Assembly: GCA_029448655.1 (NCBI GenBank)
Contig: JACCLO010000012.1
Span: 744,001 to 808,000, forward strand
Origin: Wolfiporia cocos
Lineage: Eukaryota > Basidiomycota > Agaricomycetes > Polyporales > Phaeolaceae
DNA: 64,000 nucleotides
Direction: 5' to 3'
Below are positions 54,332-64,000 of the stretch, piece after piece. A program made the translations under genes and the position numbers. How positions within the stretch are numbered: the first letter of the stretch is position 1; every line of letters starts with the position of its first letter. The notes beneath the pieces were generated by a model that worked only from the letters and a program-made list of their open reading frames with translations, was not told the DNA's origin and did no database searches.

Positions 54332-55966
54332 TTATGAATCTTCTCTGACCCTGAGCTCCACAATGTAGATGTTACCACGACATTCCCAAATCTTCGTCAG
54401 GCTCAGTCCCGCACGCTTGGCAACTGCATCAATCATCTCTGGCATGCGCTCCATTCCATTGTTGATTGCCATCATGATCAGGTCGTGGACATTCCCGGAG
54501 TATCCTGCAATTCCATAGTTGGAAGGAAGAGGAGGCGGGGCTGCCTTAAGCAAGGGCGAACCCACGGTGGTATTGATGACATGGTCCGCAACTAGGATGA
54601 TCGAGTCTGGTCCCATCGCCGCACGCAAATGGGATAGAATAGTGACACATTGATCGTCGGGCCATTTATGACTAGAAACCATCCATGTGTGTCAGGCTCA
54701 ACATCTCGCGAGCAATGTACGTGGTAGGACGATGCACGCACAGGACAGCCCGCATAAAGTAAACTTTAGCCCCTTTGATTGGCTGCTCTGTGAAGAAGTC
54801 GTGTGGCATGAGTTTGACACGGCCGCTTTGCAGAGCCTCCGGGTACTCGCGCGTCCATACCGCTTGTGCCAGCTCAATAGTCGAAGGACGATCCTCGACT
54901 ACGAAGCGTAGGCTAGGGAATCGTCTGGCAAGGTCGAGGCTGGTACCGCCTGTGATGAGGCTATCAGCCACCCTGCGGTGACGAGGTCATATATATACTT
55001 ACCGACTCCTCCGCCTACATCCACGATAGTGCTTGATCCGAGGGCTTCCCATGGGTAATCTATGCAGGAAGCTATTAATACGTGCAGCATACCGTAAATA
55101 GCACAGCCGCAGACCTGAATAAATGCCGGATGCAATCGCGCGCCCGCCACTCATCGAGCCCTGAGTCCAGCTTTCGAGCCGGAGGCGCGGTCCCAGGGAG
55201 CCGTCTGGCTGCTCAATTCGTTGATCCATATATTCCCATATCGTAACATCGGCGCCGATTGCATCCTGCCATGCAGTGACTCGGTCGGATGTTGCATTAG
55301 TCTTCACTTTGTCGAATAGGAATGGGAGTAGCTGATCCGCCGCAGTGTACATCTCGAGACCGCTTGTTGACACTTGTCAGTACATAGCCTTGATATAGTA
55401 TGAATATATGAATACTCACTGAAGGAGTAGCCAATCAGATAGATAGTGATCGCGGGCAAGTGCGTTGCTAGTACGATTATTTGCGAAGTAGCCGTTTCTG
55501 ACTTCATTGAAGACATGGACGGAGCACAACGTGCGCAACACACGCGCTACAATTCGGTGATAAATTGGGTGAGTTTCAGCAATGGTGAGGACTTACCCAA
55601 TTTCTGTTCATTTATGCCTGTCTTCTCACTTATGAGTGCAGCCGACATGCCCTCAGTCGGGTCTGCATCAGCGAGAATCTCTGCAACGCGTGCCTTCGCC
55701 GCAATGTGCAACGCCCTCGAAAGGAAGTATGCGCAAGCAATTTCTGTCAGACGTCTACCGGGCTCCTGGACGAGGTCCAGGAGCAACCCGCAAGCGCCGA
55801 TGACAATCCGAGTAGCCTCATGGACTTCCGGAGTGGGAAGAGGGACTCCGGACTCAACAAAAGCTCTCTGTTCGCCGCTCTCCAAATCTTTGATTATCAC
55901 GTCCGCGGAGTCATTTAGCAAGCGGAGCAGGTCCCGTAATTGTTGCGCCCTTTCTGCATTAGACAT
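54332..55966 (-). CDS. SAM-dependent O-methyltransferase (plant/fungal type, PF00891-like)
   Basis: The family transfers a methyl group from SAM to hydroxyls of phenolic or polyketide-type compounds. Six exons fit: 55966-55597, 55546-55420, 55362-55115, 55059-55003, 54949-54742 and 54671-54332 (1350 nt, 449 aa, clean frame). The N-terminus is helical and includes a dimerisation-type winged-helix region (ACAYFLSRALHIAAKARVAE, then RVLRTLCSVHVFNEV). The SAM site is IVDVGGGVGGTSLDLARRF and FVVEDRP. The catalytic His lies in LHKWPDDQC (rejoined across an intron), followed by ILSHLRAAMGPDS and NNGMER. All introns are 50-70 nt with GT-AG borders. It looks intact and is flanked by transposon debris on both sides; no partner gene of a biosynthetic cluster is adjacent. 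The substrate cannot be inferred. Confidence 0.9.
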
Positions 55967-56873
55967 GATGCGTTGTAGCTCTGCGGATCGTCAGTGAATG
56001 TCACTGATTGCCCAATAGTACTAGATACACCCACATAGATTGTCGTTAGCAAAATTGACCGCAAGACTCGCGCTGTATAAAGAGCAACCTGCTAGAGATA
56101 TACGACTAGAGCGCGGTAGTGCGATACCTGCGCCTAGACACGAATGCCCCGAACAGGCCAGGTTTTTATACACATTCCCATATGTTGAACAATACAAATT
56201 CCGAGGAGGATGACAAAATAACACCGCCTGCGTACCACTAGTATATCCAATTTACTCAGAGATGTCTGCGATGCTGCGGCACAGACCTCTGAATGAGGGG
56301 GAGAACACTGATCCAAGCTGCGCCACATTTTACATGAGCAAGACTACGACGCTGCGACAGTACCTACCGTTCCCATCGCGGTCGGGGCACATCAGGCTAA
56401 TGCTCTTCTCGCCACGCACAACGCCCGCACTACCGATCCTGTGGCCCTCCGGGACGGAGGAAAATACCCGACTGTATGCCTGCCTGTCAGCGGTGTTCGT
56501 GATTTCGGAGGTGGAATGCTGTTAGCTGACACATGTGTGCCCGCTTGGAGTCTTCATGTACTAACCTACGATTCCTTTTCAAATCCGCAGCCTGAATACC
56601 AAAGTTCGGGATGGGTGGCACACATATGTGCTGGATCTCAGAACTGTAGTAATGGGGGTACTAGAACAACATATATTCTTGTCGATTATCGTATAAACAG
56701 AATCAAGAGACGCAACGCCTTCATGCTCATGAGGCCTCAGCGAGGCAAAGGAGCATTGAGATGTCTGGGGGATCGGACAGCTACCTGGTATTTGGCAGTT
56801 TCGCGAAGTTGATGTAGCCGTGATGACCGGGCATCGAACGGTTCAAATGTTAGAGACTACGGTGACAGTCTCA
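55967..56873. other. Upstream region of the O-methyltransferase and spacer
   Basis: No supported gene. Short frames at 56262-56525 and 56441-56812 lack domains. The region should include the promoter of the O-methyltransferase, but no clear TATA box at a normal distance is seen. Confidence 0.4.
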
Positions 56874-56934
56874 CCGAGCGGAGATCGAAAAATCGAAGGT
56901 CTTGTGGTTCTTCGGTTTTTCGATCTCCGCTCGG
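56874..56934. repeat. 25-bp inverted repeat (hairpin)
   Basis: The arms CCGAGCGGAGATCGAAAAA and TTTTTCGATCTCCGCTCGG pair over 25 bp with one mismatch around an 11-nt loop. It could form a stable hairpin. It lies just left of the (TC)n-tailed element B; it may be a tiny MITE or a palindromic insertion scar. Confidence 0.6.
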
Positions 56935-56965
56935 GTGCTCCCGAGTGGCATGCACGTGCGCTGAC

Positions 56966-58051
56966 AGAGAGAGAGAGAGAACAACCATTTATATCCCGCA
57001 GTCAGTAAACTAAGTACATGTGCGGCGGGTTTTCTAACTCCAAGTCACGGTAAGAAGCGTGGTGAATACATGTATGGTGAAGCGAGCGGTGGTGGTAGAC
57101 TAAGCGTGGTGAGTATGTGTCGTAAAAAGAGAAAAGGAAGTATGAGTAAAAGTAAGGCGAAGAGTGTGGTGATACTAGAGAGTCGTGTTGAGGTTACGGA
57201 CACGGAGTGAAATCCGGCCGTGGAAGGATGTGGAAGGCATGTCATCCGTGAAGTCGCGGACGGCGTGTTGGAGAGCGCCTAGGATGGTGTTGTGTTCGTC
57301 GTCGGGGAAGGTGAGGGATGAGGTGCGTTGATGCGAGGGTAGGTTGTGATTTACCCAAGTGAGGTCCTTGCATATGGCGAAGGCGGCTATGCGAGTAGGA
57401 AGTCGTTCGAAGAATGAGGTGCAGTGTAGTGACGCGTAGAAGTCGCGCGTCGGGCGCTGTGGAAGGATCATTGTGTTGTCGGGTTCGCGGCAAAGGATGC
57501 CGTTGGGTTGGATCACGATGTGGTGAGGTGGAAGTGGGGAGTGTGTAGTGTGGGGTGGATGCGGTCGGAGGTGGTGTAGGTGTGGAACGGTTGGTCGTAT
57601 GTGGGTGGCGATAGGGATCGTTCTTGAGAGACGGGTGACGTCGGTTGTGGTGGGGTGGGTTCGGGTGAGATGTTCTTGGTAGGCGGCGTCCTGAGAATGC
57701 CGTCATCGTTGTAGTGGTCTGGGAACATAGCGGTTTCAGCGCTTGTCCCGTATACGTCGGGTAGAGAATTGGTGTCGGAGGGAGGAGCCTGTTGGGCGTC
57801 ATCGGAATCGATGGAAGGCGTTGAGTGGAGTAGGTTTCTTGGTCTGTTTGAGTTTCCGAGTGGAAACGGGTTGGATCAGTGGCGTGGTGTGGGTCTTAGC
57901 ACGCGTGTGATGGGGATGCCCGTTACAGGGCCCCTTGCAGGATGCCCTTAGTGCAGTGCTGGCGAGTCTTGGTGGGAAGAGGGCCCCGGTTCAGCCACAC
58001 GGCCTCCCCTATAGGTATCCCCGCCTGCAACATGGTCGGCTTGCACCTCCC
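56966..58051 (-). mobile_element. (TC)n-tailed element, member B (decayed)
   Basis: On the minus strand it ends in TACTTAG, TTACTGACTGCGGGATATAAATGG and a TC tail, like member A. Broken frames at 57513-57728 and 57175-57516 encode a Pro/Thr-rich part (SPPTYDQPFHTYTT) and a C-terminal domain like that of member A (PNGILCREPDNTM, then FYASLHCTSFFERLPTRI). A frameshift separates the two. The flanks GCACGTGCGCTGACA and GCACGTGCGCTAACA may be a diverged target duplication. The 5' end is less sure. Confidence 0.55.
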
Positions 58052-58063
58052 GCACGTGCGCTA

Positions 58064-58065
<2 letters not shown>

Positions 58066-58109
<44 letters not shown>

Positions 58110-58540
58110 AACATTTATATCCCGCAGGTAGTAAACTAAGTACTTGGTGCGGCAGCCGAAACTGGGCCGGCCAGGGGTGAGGTGAAATATGTGGTAGAAA
58201 GGGAATGGGCGTTCAAAAGTAGGGTAAATAATAGACGTGGTAAACATCGACGTGGTGGACATGGAGTGGTTCAGGCTGGGTCAAGGAAGGCGCGGGTGCC
58301 GAACATTGGGAATTGCTTGCACGGATGGCGAAGGTGTTGACGGAAGGCCCCGCTTCAACCAGGTGGGGAAGCGGGTGACACGGAATGGCACTTCATGGTC
58401 GGATAGCGTCTTGAATATGCCAAGGCCGGCGAGGCCAATCCAAATTGCTTGAAGAAGCTCTTGAGTGGTGGGTACTGTGTCGTTGTAAGGGCGAGTGGTG
58501 GATGAGTATGGTGACACGTGCACTGCCACGACGTCTGATC
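58066..58540 (-). mobile_element. (TC)n-tailed element, member C (5'-truncated)
   Basis: The minus strand ends with TACTTAGTTTACTACCTGCGGGATATAAATG and a long TC run followed by TG repeats. The frame 58281-58529 (VHVSPYSSTTRPYNDTVP, then QELLQAIWIGLAGLGIF and PFRVTRFPTWLK) aligns by pattern with the C-terminal domain of member A. Its upstream half is absent, as expected for incomplete reverse transcription. The exact 5' border is unknown. Confidence 0.5.
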
Positions 58541-59062
58541 GAGACTAAGTGCGAGTCATACTTACAGGTCTGGGTACGAGACCAATGAATCCAGGTGAAC
58601 CAAAAAAGTAACTAAGTTTAACTTCGGTGATAGTGAGGGAGCGCGGAGCCTCACGCTGCATCGTCATATGAGGCCGACAAAAAGGCTCCGCCAACGGCAT
58701 AGTCTGCACCACCTGACTTCCCCCATTGGGTATCAGCTACTGCACTACATTCTAGACACTGCATCTGTATTTGTCAGATCTCTACTGCTATGAAGGCAGT
58801 CAGAGTGTGCTCTATGATGAATTTGGCTCTGCATAGACAGCTGTCTGCACTGTCCTTCCAATGACAACGTATTGATCACTTTTGAGCTCAATAGTACAAC
58901 ATATGAAATAGCACCGATTCCGGCATGGTCCGCTACGTTTTCGGCTCTACTGAGTCGCCAAATCTGCGCGATGTATGGTGGTGGGTATTAGATAAATCAT
59001 CATTAGATGGAATTGGGTACGGGGCAGACGTTCAGTGAACATATAGTAGTTGTTGTGTATGG
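58541..59062. other. Spacer, no gene seen
   Basis: AT-richer sequence without a coding frame. A short block GGGAGCGCGGAGCCTCACG near 58638 resembles 63837-63857, but it is too short to define a repeat family. Confidence 0.4.
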
Positions 59063-59346
59063 TAGAGTTTCAGTCAATTATCTTAATCTGCCAACTGCCC
59101 TTCACTTAAGAAATCAGAGTTCCGAGCTAGGTTTGCACGCAGATTAATCTGCTAGCTGCGGCAGATTAATCTACTGTGACAATAAAATGGTACATCCAGG
59201 ATTCGAACCAAGGATCTTAGCATGGATCAGAATAAGAGCATCACAGCATAATTAGCCAGCTGAGCCATAGTGGCAACAGTTACCTGTGACCAATCAAAAT
59301 ATATATAACGCAAATTTTACACACAATTTTTGCAAATCATCAAGGC
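59063..59346. mobile_element. hAT MITE with tRNA-like arms, copy 4 (left part only)
   Basis: It starts TAGAGTTTCAGTC and matches the left arm of copies 1 and 2 through GCAAATCATCAAGGCAA, then stops. The right half is not found in the window. The outward tRNA-like segment on the minus strand is present (59200-59275). Confidence 0.85.
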
Positions 59347-59668
59347 AATCCACCCAACCAACCGAACCCTATGCCTCCCATCTCCACGAATCACAGCCAT
59401 TACTGACTACATGGTCATTACTGACCAAGGACTCACACCATTACTGGCAAGGACTATGTACTATATGGACAATGGCCCACAGGAGGCCTAAAACCCCTTC
59501 GCACTATGCTATAGCCTACAGAGGCTCTAAACCCAGTAGACGACACTGTCACGGTTTTTACCATGGCATCCCTAACTGTTCACAGCCGTTTCCACCCAGG
59601 CTCGAACCCAGGGCTCTACGCCTACCTCTCTGACGTTAACCACTCCGTTACGGACTACTTAGCCAGTA
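59347..59668. other. Sequence with a tRNA-like segment
   Basis: No gene. On the minus strand, 59590-59660 reads ACGGAGTGGTTAACG (A-box-like) and later GGGTTCGAGCC (B-box-like), giving another degenerate tRNA-related module, possibly a SINE head. Confidence 0.4.
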
Positions 59669-60056
59669 TGTCACGTGACCCCTAGATTAGATTGTCCTTT
59701 AGCGTTTAGATAACCGCCCCGGCCCGGCAGCCTTCTAGATTGCTTACTATATCATGACGCGTAGTTAGTGCGCACAGACCATGCCTTTAGGGCAAGTACA
59801 CACAAGTAGTACAGATGGTCAGGTCATGTATATGTACCGCTGAGCTGAGGTCTTACAACCTCAGTTGCATTAATGTGGATATTGGGCGCATGTGCCCCAG
59901 TCTACTCCTCTCTAGTCTGCTTGAGTGCATGATGTCGACTCTGCCTACTTGCTAGTCGACTCCCCTCTTACCTCAACTTACTAGTCTGGTACCTGGCTTC
60001 GCCGCTGGGCCTAGGGGGCCTCTTGTGGATGTCACTAGATGAGTTATCTGTGTCAG
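59669..60056. mobile_element. TGTCAC-family LTR, 388 bp, without matching flanks
   Basis: It starts TGTCACGTGACC and ends ATCTGTGTCA, with the same TATA and CTGAGG/CCTCAG layout as the other TGTCAC LTRs (TGAGGTCTTACAACCTCA near 59853). The flanking pentamers CAGTA and GCATG differ, and the copia element does not resume on its left, so the left side was deleted or recombined. Confidence 0.6.
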
Positions 60057-61724
60057 CATGGTGAACAGAGCGTGCTCAGTGGGAGGAGAGGCCCCATTGA
60101 GAGAGTAGAGCCGCCGTGCAGAAAGAGAACCTGAAGCGATAAGCGAGCCACTGCGACACAAAAGCCAAACAGATGAATTGTCAAAGACAACTTGGGGCCG
60201 GAGAGGTGACCGACACAGCGCGGAAATAGAGATGAGCCGGACAGTAGCCTGTGGGACATATAGAACATCATCCAAGGTGAGGTGATTCCCCTTCCCAAGA
60301 GCGAGACGAATGCGGCCAATGCCATGGGCATGAATGACCGACCTGTTGATTCCTCGGATACCATGGGGGGCAATGGGACGCAGCTCAAAAAAATCTGACC
60401 GAGTCGGGCTAAGGTGTGTGGAGGCTCCAGAGTCAAAGTAGAAGGGTGCAGACCCAATGGTGGGGACACGGCAAGTGCTGGCAGGGATAGGAGTCACAGC
60501 ATATGCGGAGGGGTTAACGGCTGGGTGTGAGTGCATTTCCCAGTCCAGGGAGACGGTAGTGTCCTCAGAGAGAAGGGTAGCATACTCAAAGTCATCTGCC
60601 GGGGAACATACGGATGCAAGCCAGGCAGGGTCCGTGTCGACAGCCATGCCGGCAAGCTCAGGGGCAACAGGTGAAGCTACAGAGCTCTAGGCAGCAAGAT
60701 ACACGACAGACCCAGCAGAGTCAACGATGAAAGCGCATCCCTGTGCATTGGTGTAAGTCTTGGGCACAGCTGCTGTACGGGGGCAATTGCGGTCACGTTT
60801 GACACGCTTGGCCGCCAAGACTTCATCACAACAACCCTCCATCGCACCGCCAGGCTGAAAGCAGTCCTTGGTTAGGTGTCCAGAATGTCTGCAGTTTGTG
60901 CACATGATCTTGGCCGGGGTGGCCGGGGCCCCCTTGGCAATGAGAGCATCGGGGGAGGCAACCTTCGACCCATCGATGAGCTGTTGTTCGAGGTCCAGGT
61001 GACGAATGATATCACTAGGTTTCAGGTCCTGGGGGTTCACCGCAAAAGATGTACCGATCTGAGACTGCAGGTGCTCAAACTCGCCAGACATGGCATGCAA
61101 AAGGCTGATGGTGATGAAAGTTTCGTGTGTTGGGATCCCAATTCGGAACACTTTGTCGACTAGGTCCTGAATCTTAGTGGTGACCTCAGCAAGCCGTTCC
61201 GATCGTGAATAGCGAATAGAGAATATCTCCATGATATACCGGACTTGTGCATAAGGGCCTTCCTTCTCGTGATGCGTGCAGAGGGCGGCCCAAGCCTTGG
61301 CAGCAGTCGCTGAGGTTGACGTGGAGGTATCATCAACATATGGCTCGAGAAACTTAGCTTCCTCCACACTGCATTTCATAGCTAGAAAGTTGCACGTAAC
61401 ACGATTGTTGTCCACCCAGTTATGGAAAGCAATGGGCTCCATCGTTGCATTCGGTGCAGAAGCAGAGCCTTGAAGGAGGTATTTGTCGAGCCGGCTCATG
61501 CTAAGCGACTGTAAGATGTATCGACACCATTCAGACCAATTTCCCTTGCCACGGTCAAGAATGACACTGCCGGTCAAGAATGCGTTAGCCGGAGTTAGAG
61601 GCTGGACCGATGGCGCAGTCAATGGGACTGAGACAAGGGCAGTCGCGGAGGCGCTGAGGGCCTTCGAACTCAATGAACCCGAGCCCTTTGAGTTGGATGG
61701 GGAAGGAGGGGTTGATTTGGTCAT
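60057..61724 (-). pseudogene. Ty1/copia Gag-protease remnant
   Basis: The frame starts MTKSTPPSPSNSKGSG at 61724 and encodes a copia-type Gag (UBN2-like: NWSEWCRYILQSL, WAALCTHHEKEG, FEHLQSQIG) with a zinc knuckle CTNCRHSGHLTKDC at residues 275-288. After one in-frame TAG at 60687 it continues in the same frame into a protease with FDSGASTHLSP and a start of the pre-integrase region (RLYSLNGASPPTEHALF). The element is cut there by an LTR; integrase, RT and RNase H are missing. The TAG is one C-to-T change from CAG. Confidence 0.85.
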
Positions 61725-62777
61725 GCTAGCCGGTCAAACATGCAAGCAGAAGGAGTACACGTGACCGGGCACAAGAATGGGATGCGACTATTTGTGCGCG
61801 GGAAGGAGAGTGACTATATGTGCGCTGAACATACTTCTATGGATGTTCCGTACCACCTGGAAGGCTTGGCTTAAGGTTCAGCATTCTGAGGGTTCAGTCT
61901 GCCGGGACTAAAACCCAGAGCTCATAACCTATAGAACCTAGATAGCCGATTAGCCTATCTACGGGTTATTACATATCAGTATGCGAGTGGTGGTGCATTA
62001 GCAAAACTACAATGTCCTTAATCTGCCTTAATCGCCTTGTTTCATACAATCAAGATGTAAAGTCACTCAGTTATGGACGACTTATTCCAGTAGATTCACT
62101 TCTTAAGTCAGCTGATTCAGACAGATCAAGACATGATTCAGACGAGTTAAGATTGCAATTATGACGCAAACACAGGTAGCTCAGGTACACACAGTAGTGA
62201 TCTATCACTAACAGCTCATACTTGTACATTTACACACCGGTAGTACTACACTTTAACAAGCGCCATAGAAGTACTTCAGATATCAGTACACTCCAGCATA
62301 ATAAAGTATAGTTCATATTAACAAACTCTCTACTATCAGTATCAGTCATGATGTGAGGGGGTGTAATTGATGGTACGATACAGGGGAACTCTCGGGACAG
62401 CGCTGGGAGTACCGTTTTCGCGCAGTCCCTGGTTACCTGTACATGTATATAAGCAGTGCGGCAGGCACACAGTCGCCTCGCCAGTTTGTAACCATAACCA
62501 CCTACCTTGGTCCCTGTCCTTTGAGGTTGCATCTCGAGAACTCCTTGTCGCCTGCCCAGCTCGGCATGTGCAACTTCAGTGACATATCACTGATAACGTT
62601 GGATTGATGCTGCGCGGTCACTGCAGCATTGAGAATGCTAAGCAAGGTCTTGTGCTTAAGGAATATCGTATAAGGTCACAGACAACAATGCCACACCAAA
62701 TGCGTACTGGTTTTGAAATCCTCCGGCACCTGCAGATCCACCACTGGCGCAGCATCGAGTGCGATCTGCACAGATAG
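61725..62777. other. Presumed leader and possible 5' LTR of the copia remnant
   Basis: Minus-strand sequence upstream of Gag contains TTATGAGCTCTGGG near 61910-61930, which could be a primer-binding region. A second LTR copy is not available for comparison, so LTR borders cannot be drawn. No other gene is seen. Confidence 0.3.
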
Positions 62778-63490
62778 TGTTACGGTTATTTCGATTTTTT
62801 GACTATCGACAGAACTCACCACCGGGTGAATACGATACAGGGACTTGTTGCACAACCGATCCCCTGGCCACTCGTGATTCTACTGGGCGCATCCCCAGTA
62901 TGTACTAGTGTATAGGGCGTGTTTGACCTTTGGCAGATCCAACTCTGCCCCCATTTCATGGATATCATTTATTAGCTGACAGATGGCGTTCAACCGCCAT
63001 CCAACATTCCTATCTATCGTTTCAGATAAATCACTCCATATCTATCAAACGTTTCGTACTATAGCATAGATAGTATCGGTGACATCTGGGACAGATTGGA
63101 CCTCGGAAACTCCGCGTAGTATATAAACTCATGTACTTACTGTCGAGGCTCTTCAGCTCGACCTTGTTGTACAAACAAGAAGTCTTATACTCGTTCTCAA
63201 ACGTAGGAAACTACGCTCAGTATTTCTCGCTCGAGCACTAGAACGACTAAGTCCTCGAAGTGCACATTGACTTCTCGGACTTAGGCAAGTCTTATATTCT
63301 ATCAGACTCGCACTCAGACAAATTACATCCTCTAACGTGTATTGGATATCGAACGATCTCCTAGACATCTTATTTAGGACTTGAAGGCGTCTAACGAGTA
63401 TTTGCCTTGCATACGGCTACACGCCTACGTGCAGAAGAAACGATATATATTCGCGACTCGAATATACGAACGGGTATTCGACCCGTAACA
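62778..63490 (+). mobile_element. Solo LTR, 713 bp, TGTTACGG family
   Basis: It starts TGTTACGGTTATTTCG and ends TTCGACCCGTAACA, with perfect GATAG pentamers on both sides (62773-62777 and 63491-63495). It is highly similar to 49846-50554 in the same orientation. Confidence 0.92.
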
Positions 63491-64000
63491 GATAGTGGGT
63501 GTTAGCTTTGGGTCAGTAGCAGATGAGAGCACATACGTAGTTAATTATGTTGTGTGTGGCTACTTGAAGTGGAATGCAAACCCAACTGTCAGGCCTGTGC
63601 TGTTCATGAGTGTTGGAAGTCGACGTGCTCGGTGTGTGATGGTGCGATCGGAGTCACACATCGATCGGAGTCAATAGTGCACCAAGGCGGAAATGGCGGG
63701 CACGGCGGGAGTCGGGGGGCTGATAACCGGGGCGGTACGGGTAGATGAGTCACCGCTAGTATAAAATGGGACGGATTGTACGTACCTATGCCGTGCATTT
63801 GTAACCCATCCAGACGAAGTCCCTGGAGTCCGAAAGGGAGCGCGTAGCCTCACGAGCGGGCGCCTTCCTGTGAATCTCAACAATGAGATGGGCTGGTAAG
63901 ATGTGAGCCAATACTTTCTACAGGAGAGGCATCAAGTACAGGCATCACATGCCAATGTGAAAAGAATACCTTGCGGATATATGACCAGAAAATCACCAGG
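63491..64000. other. Window end, no gene seen
   Basis: Frames on both strands are short and overlap. No domain, repeat or RNA is recognised. Confidence 0.4.

Noticed and set aside
22700..55966. A secondary-metabolite cluster joining the monooxygenase and the O-methyltransferase
   Set aside because: They are about 29 kb apart, separated by transposons, with no core synthase, transporter or regulator between them.

Overview
The window reads as nuclear DNA of a filamentous basidiomycete, most likely an Agaricomycete. The cellular genes have many short GT-AG introns of about 45-65 nt. Their products (Elongator ELP1, a DUF1479 protein, CWC15, a MOCOS-type class V aminotransferase, a phenol-hydroxylase-type FAD monooxygenase, an O-methyltransferase) match basidiomycete gene content from memory of the families. 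The repeats (Ty3/gypsy chromovirus, Ty1/copia, Tnp2/CACTA, hAT MITEs) are also typical of that group. No database search was possible, so every assignment rests on motifs read directly from the sequence.

Layout. 1-13 kb is gene-dense: the 3' end of ELP1 (+), two tandem DUF1479 genes (-) made by a segmental duplication of about 3.5 kb that also copied the ELP1 tail, CWC15 (+), and a MOCOS-like gene (-) whose reading frame runs across a 1.3-kb intron. 13-19 kb holds no convincing gene, but contains a 974-bp TRIM-like element with 217-bp terminal direct repeats. 19.4-25.3 kb and 28.8-40.1 kb are two copies of one segment carrying a FAD-dependent monooxygenase. The first copy has a damaged splice donor. 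The second is a pseudogene swollen by at least six separate insertions, several dated against the first copy as an empty site.

25.9-27.2 kb is a TA-flanked inverted-repeat element with a hAT-type element nested inside it. 41.0-49.5 kb is a Ty3/gypsy chromovirus with a dUTPase domain between protease and reverse transcriptase, inactivated by in-frame stop codons and a solo LTR. 49.5-53.7 kb is a Tnp2/CACTA-like transposase pseudogene split by two solo LTRs and a hAT MITE; taking the insertions out rejoins the frame. 54.3-56.0 kb carries an apparently intact O-methyltransferase gene. 57-64 kb is again transposon debris: two decayed members of a (TC)n-tailed family, part of a hAT MITE, a copia Gag-protease remnant and a solo LTR.

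The most unusual items are (i) a (TC)n-tailed element family with its own proline-rich ORF and a 15-bp target duplication, (ii) hAT and TA-flanked MITEs that carry outward-facing tRNA-like A/B-box modules in both terminal arms, and (iii) the dUTPase-bearing chromovirus with an extra downstream ORF. The cellular genes do not form an obvious pathway; their proximity looks incidental, set by gene islands between transposon-rich tracts.
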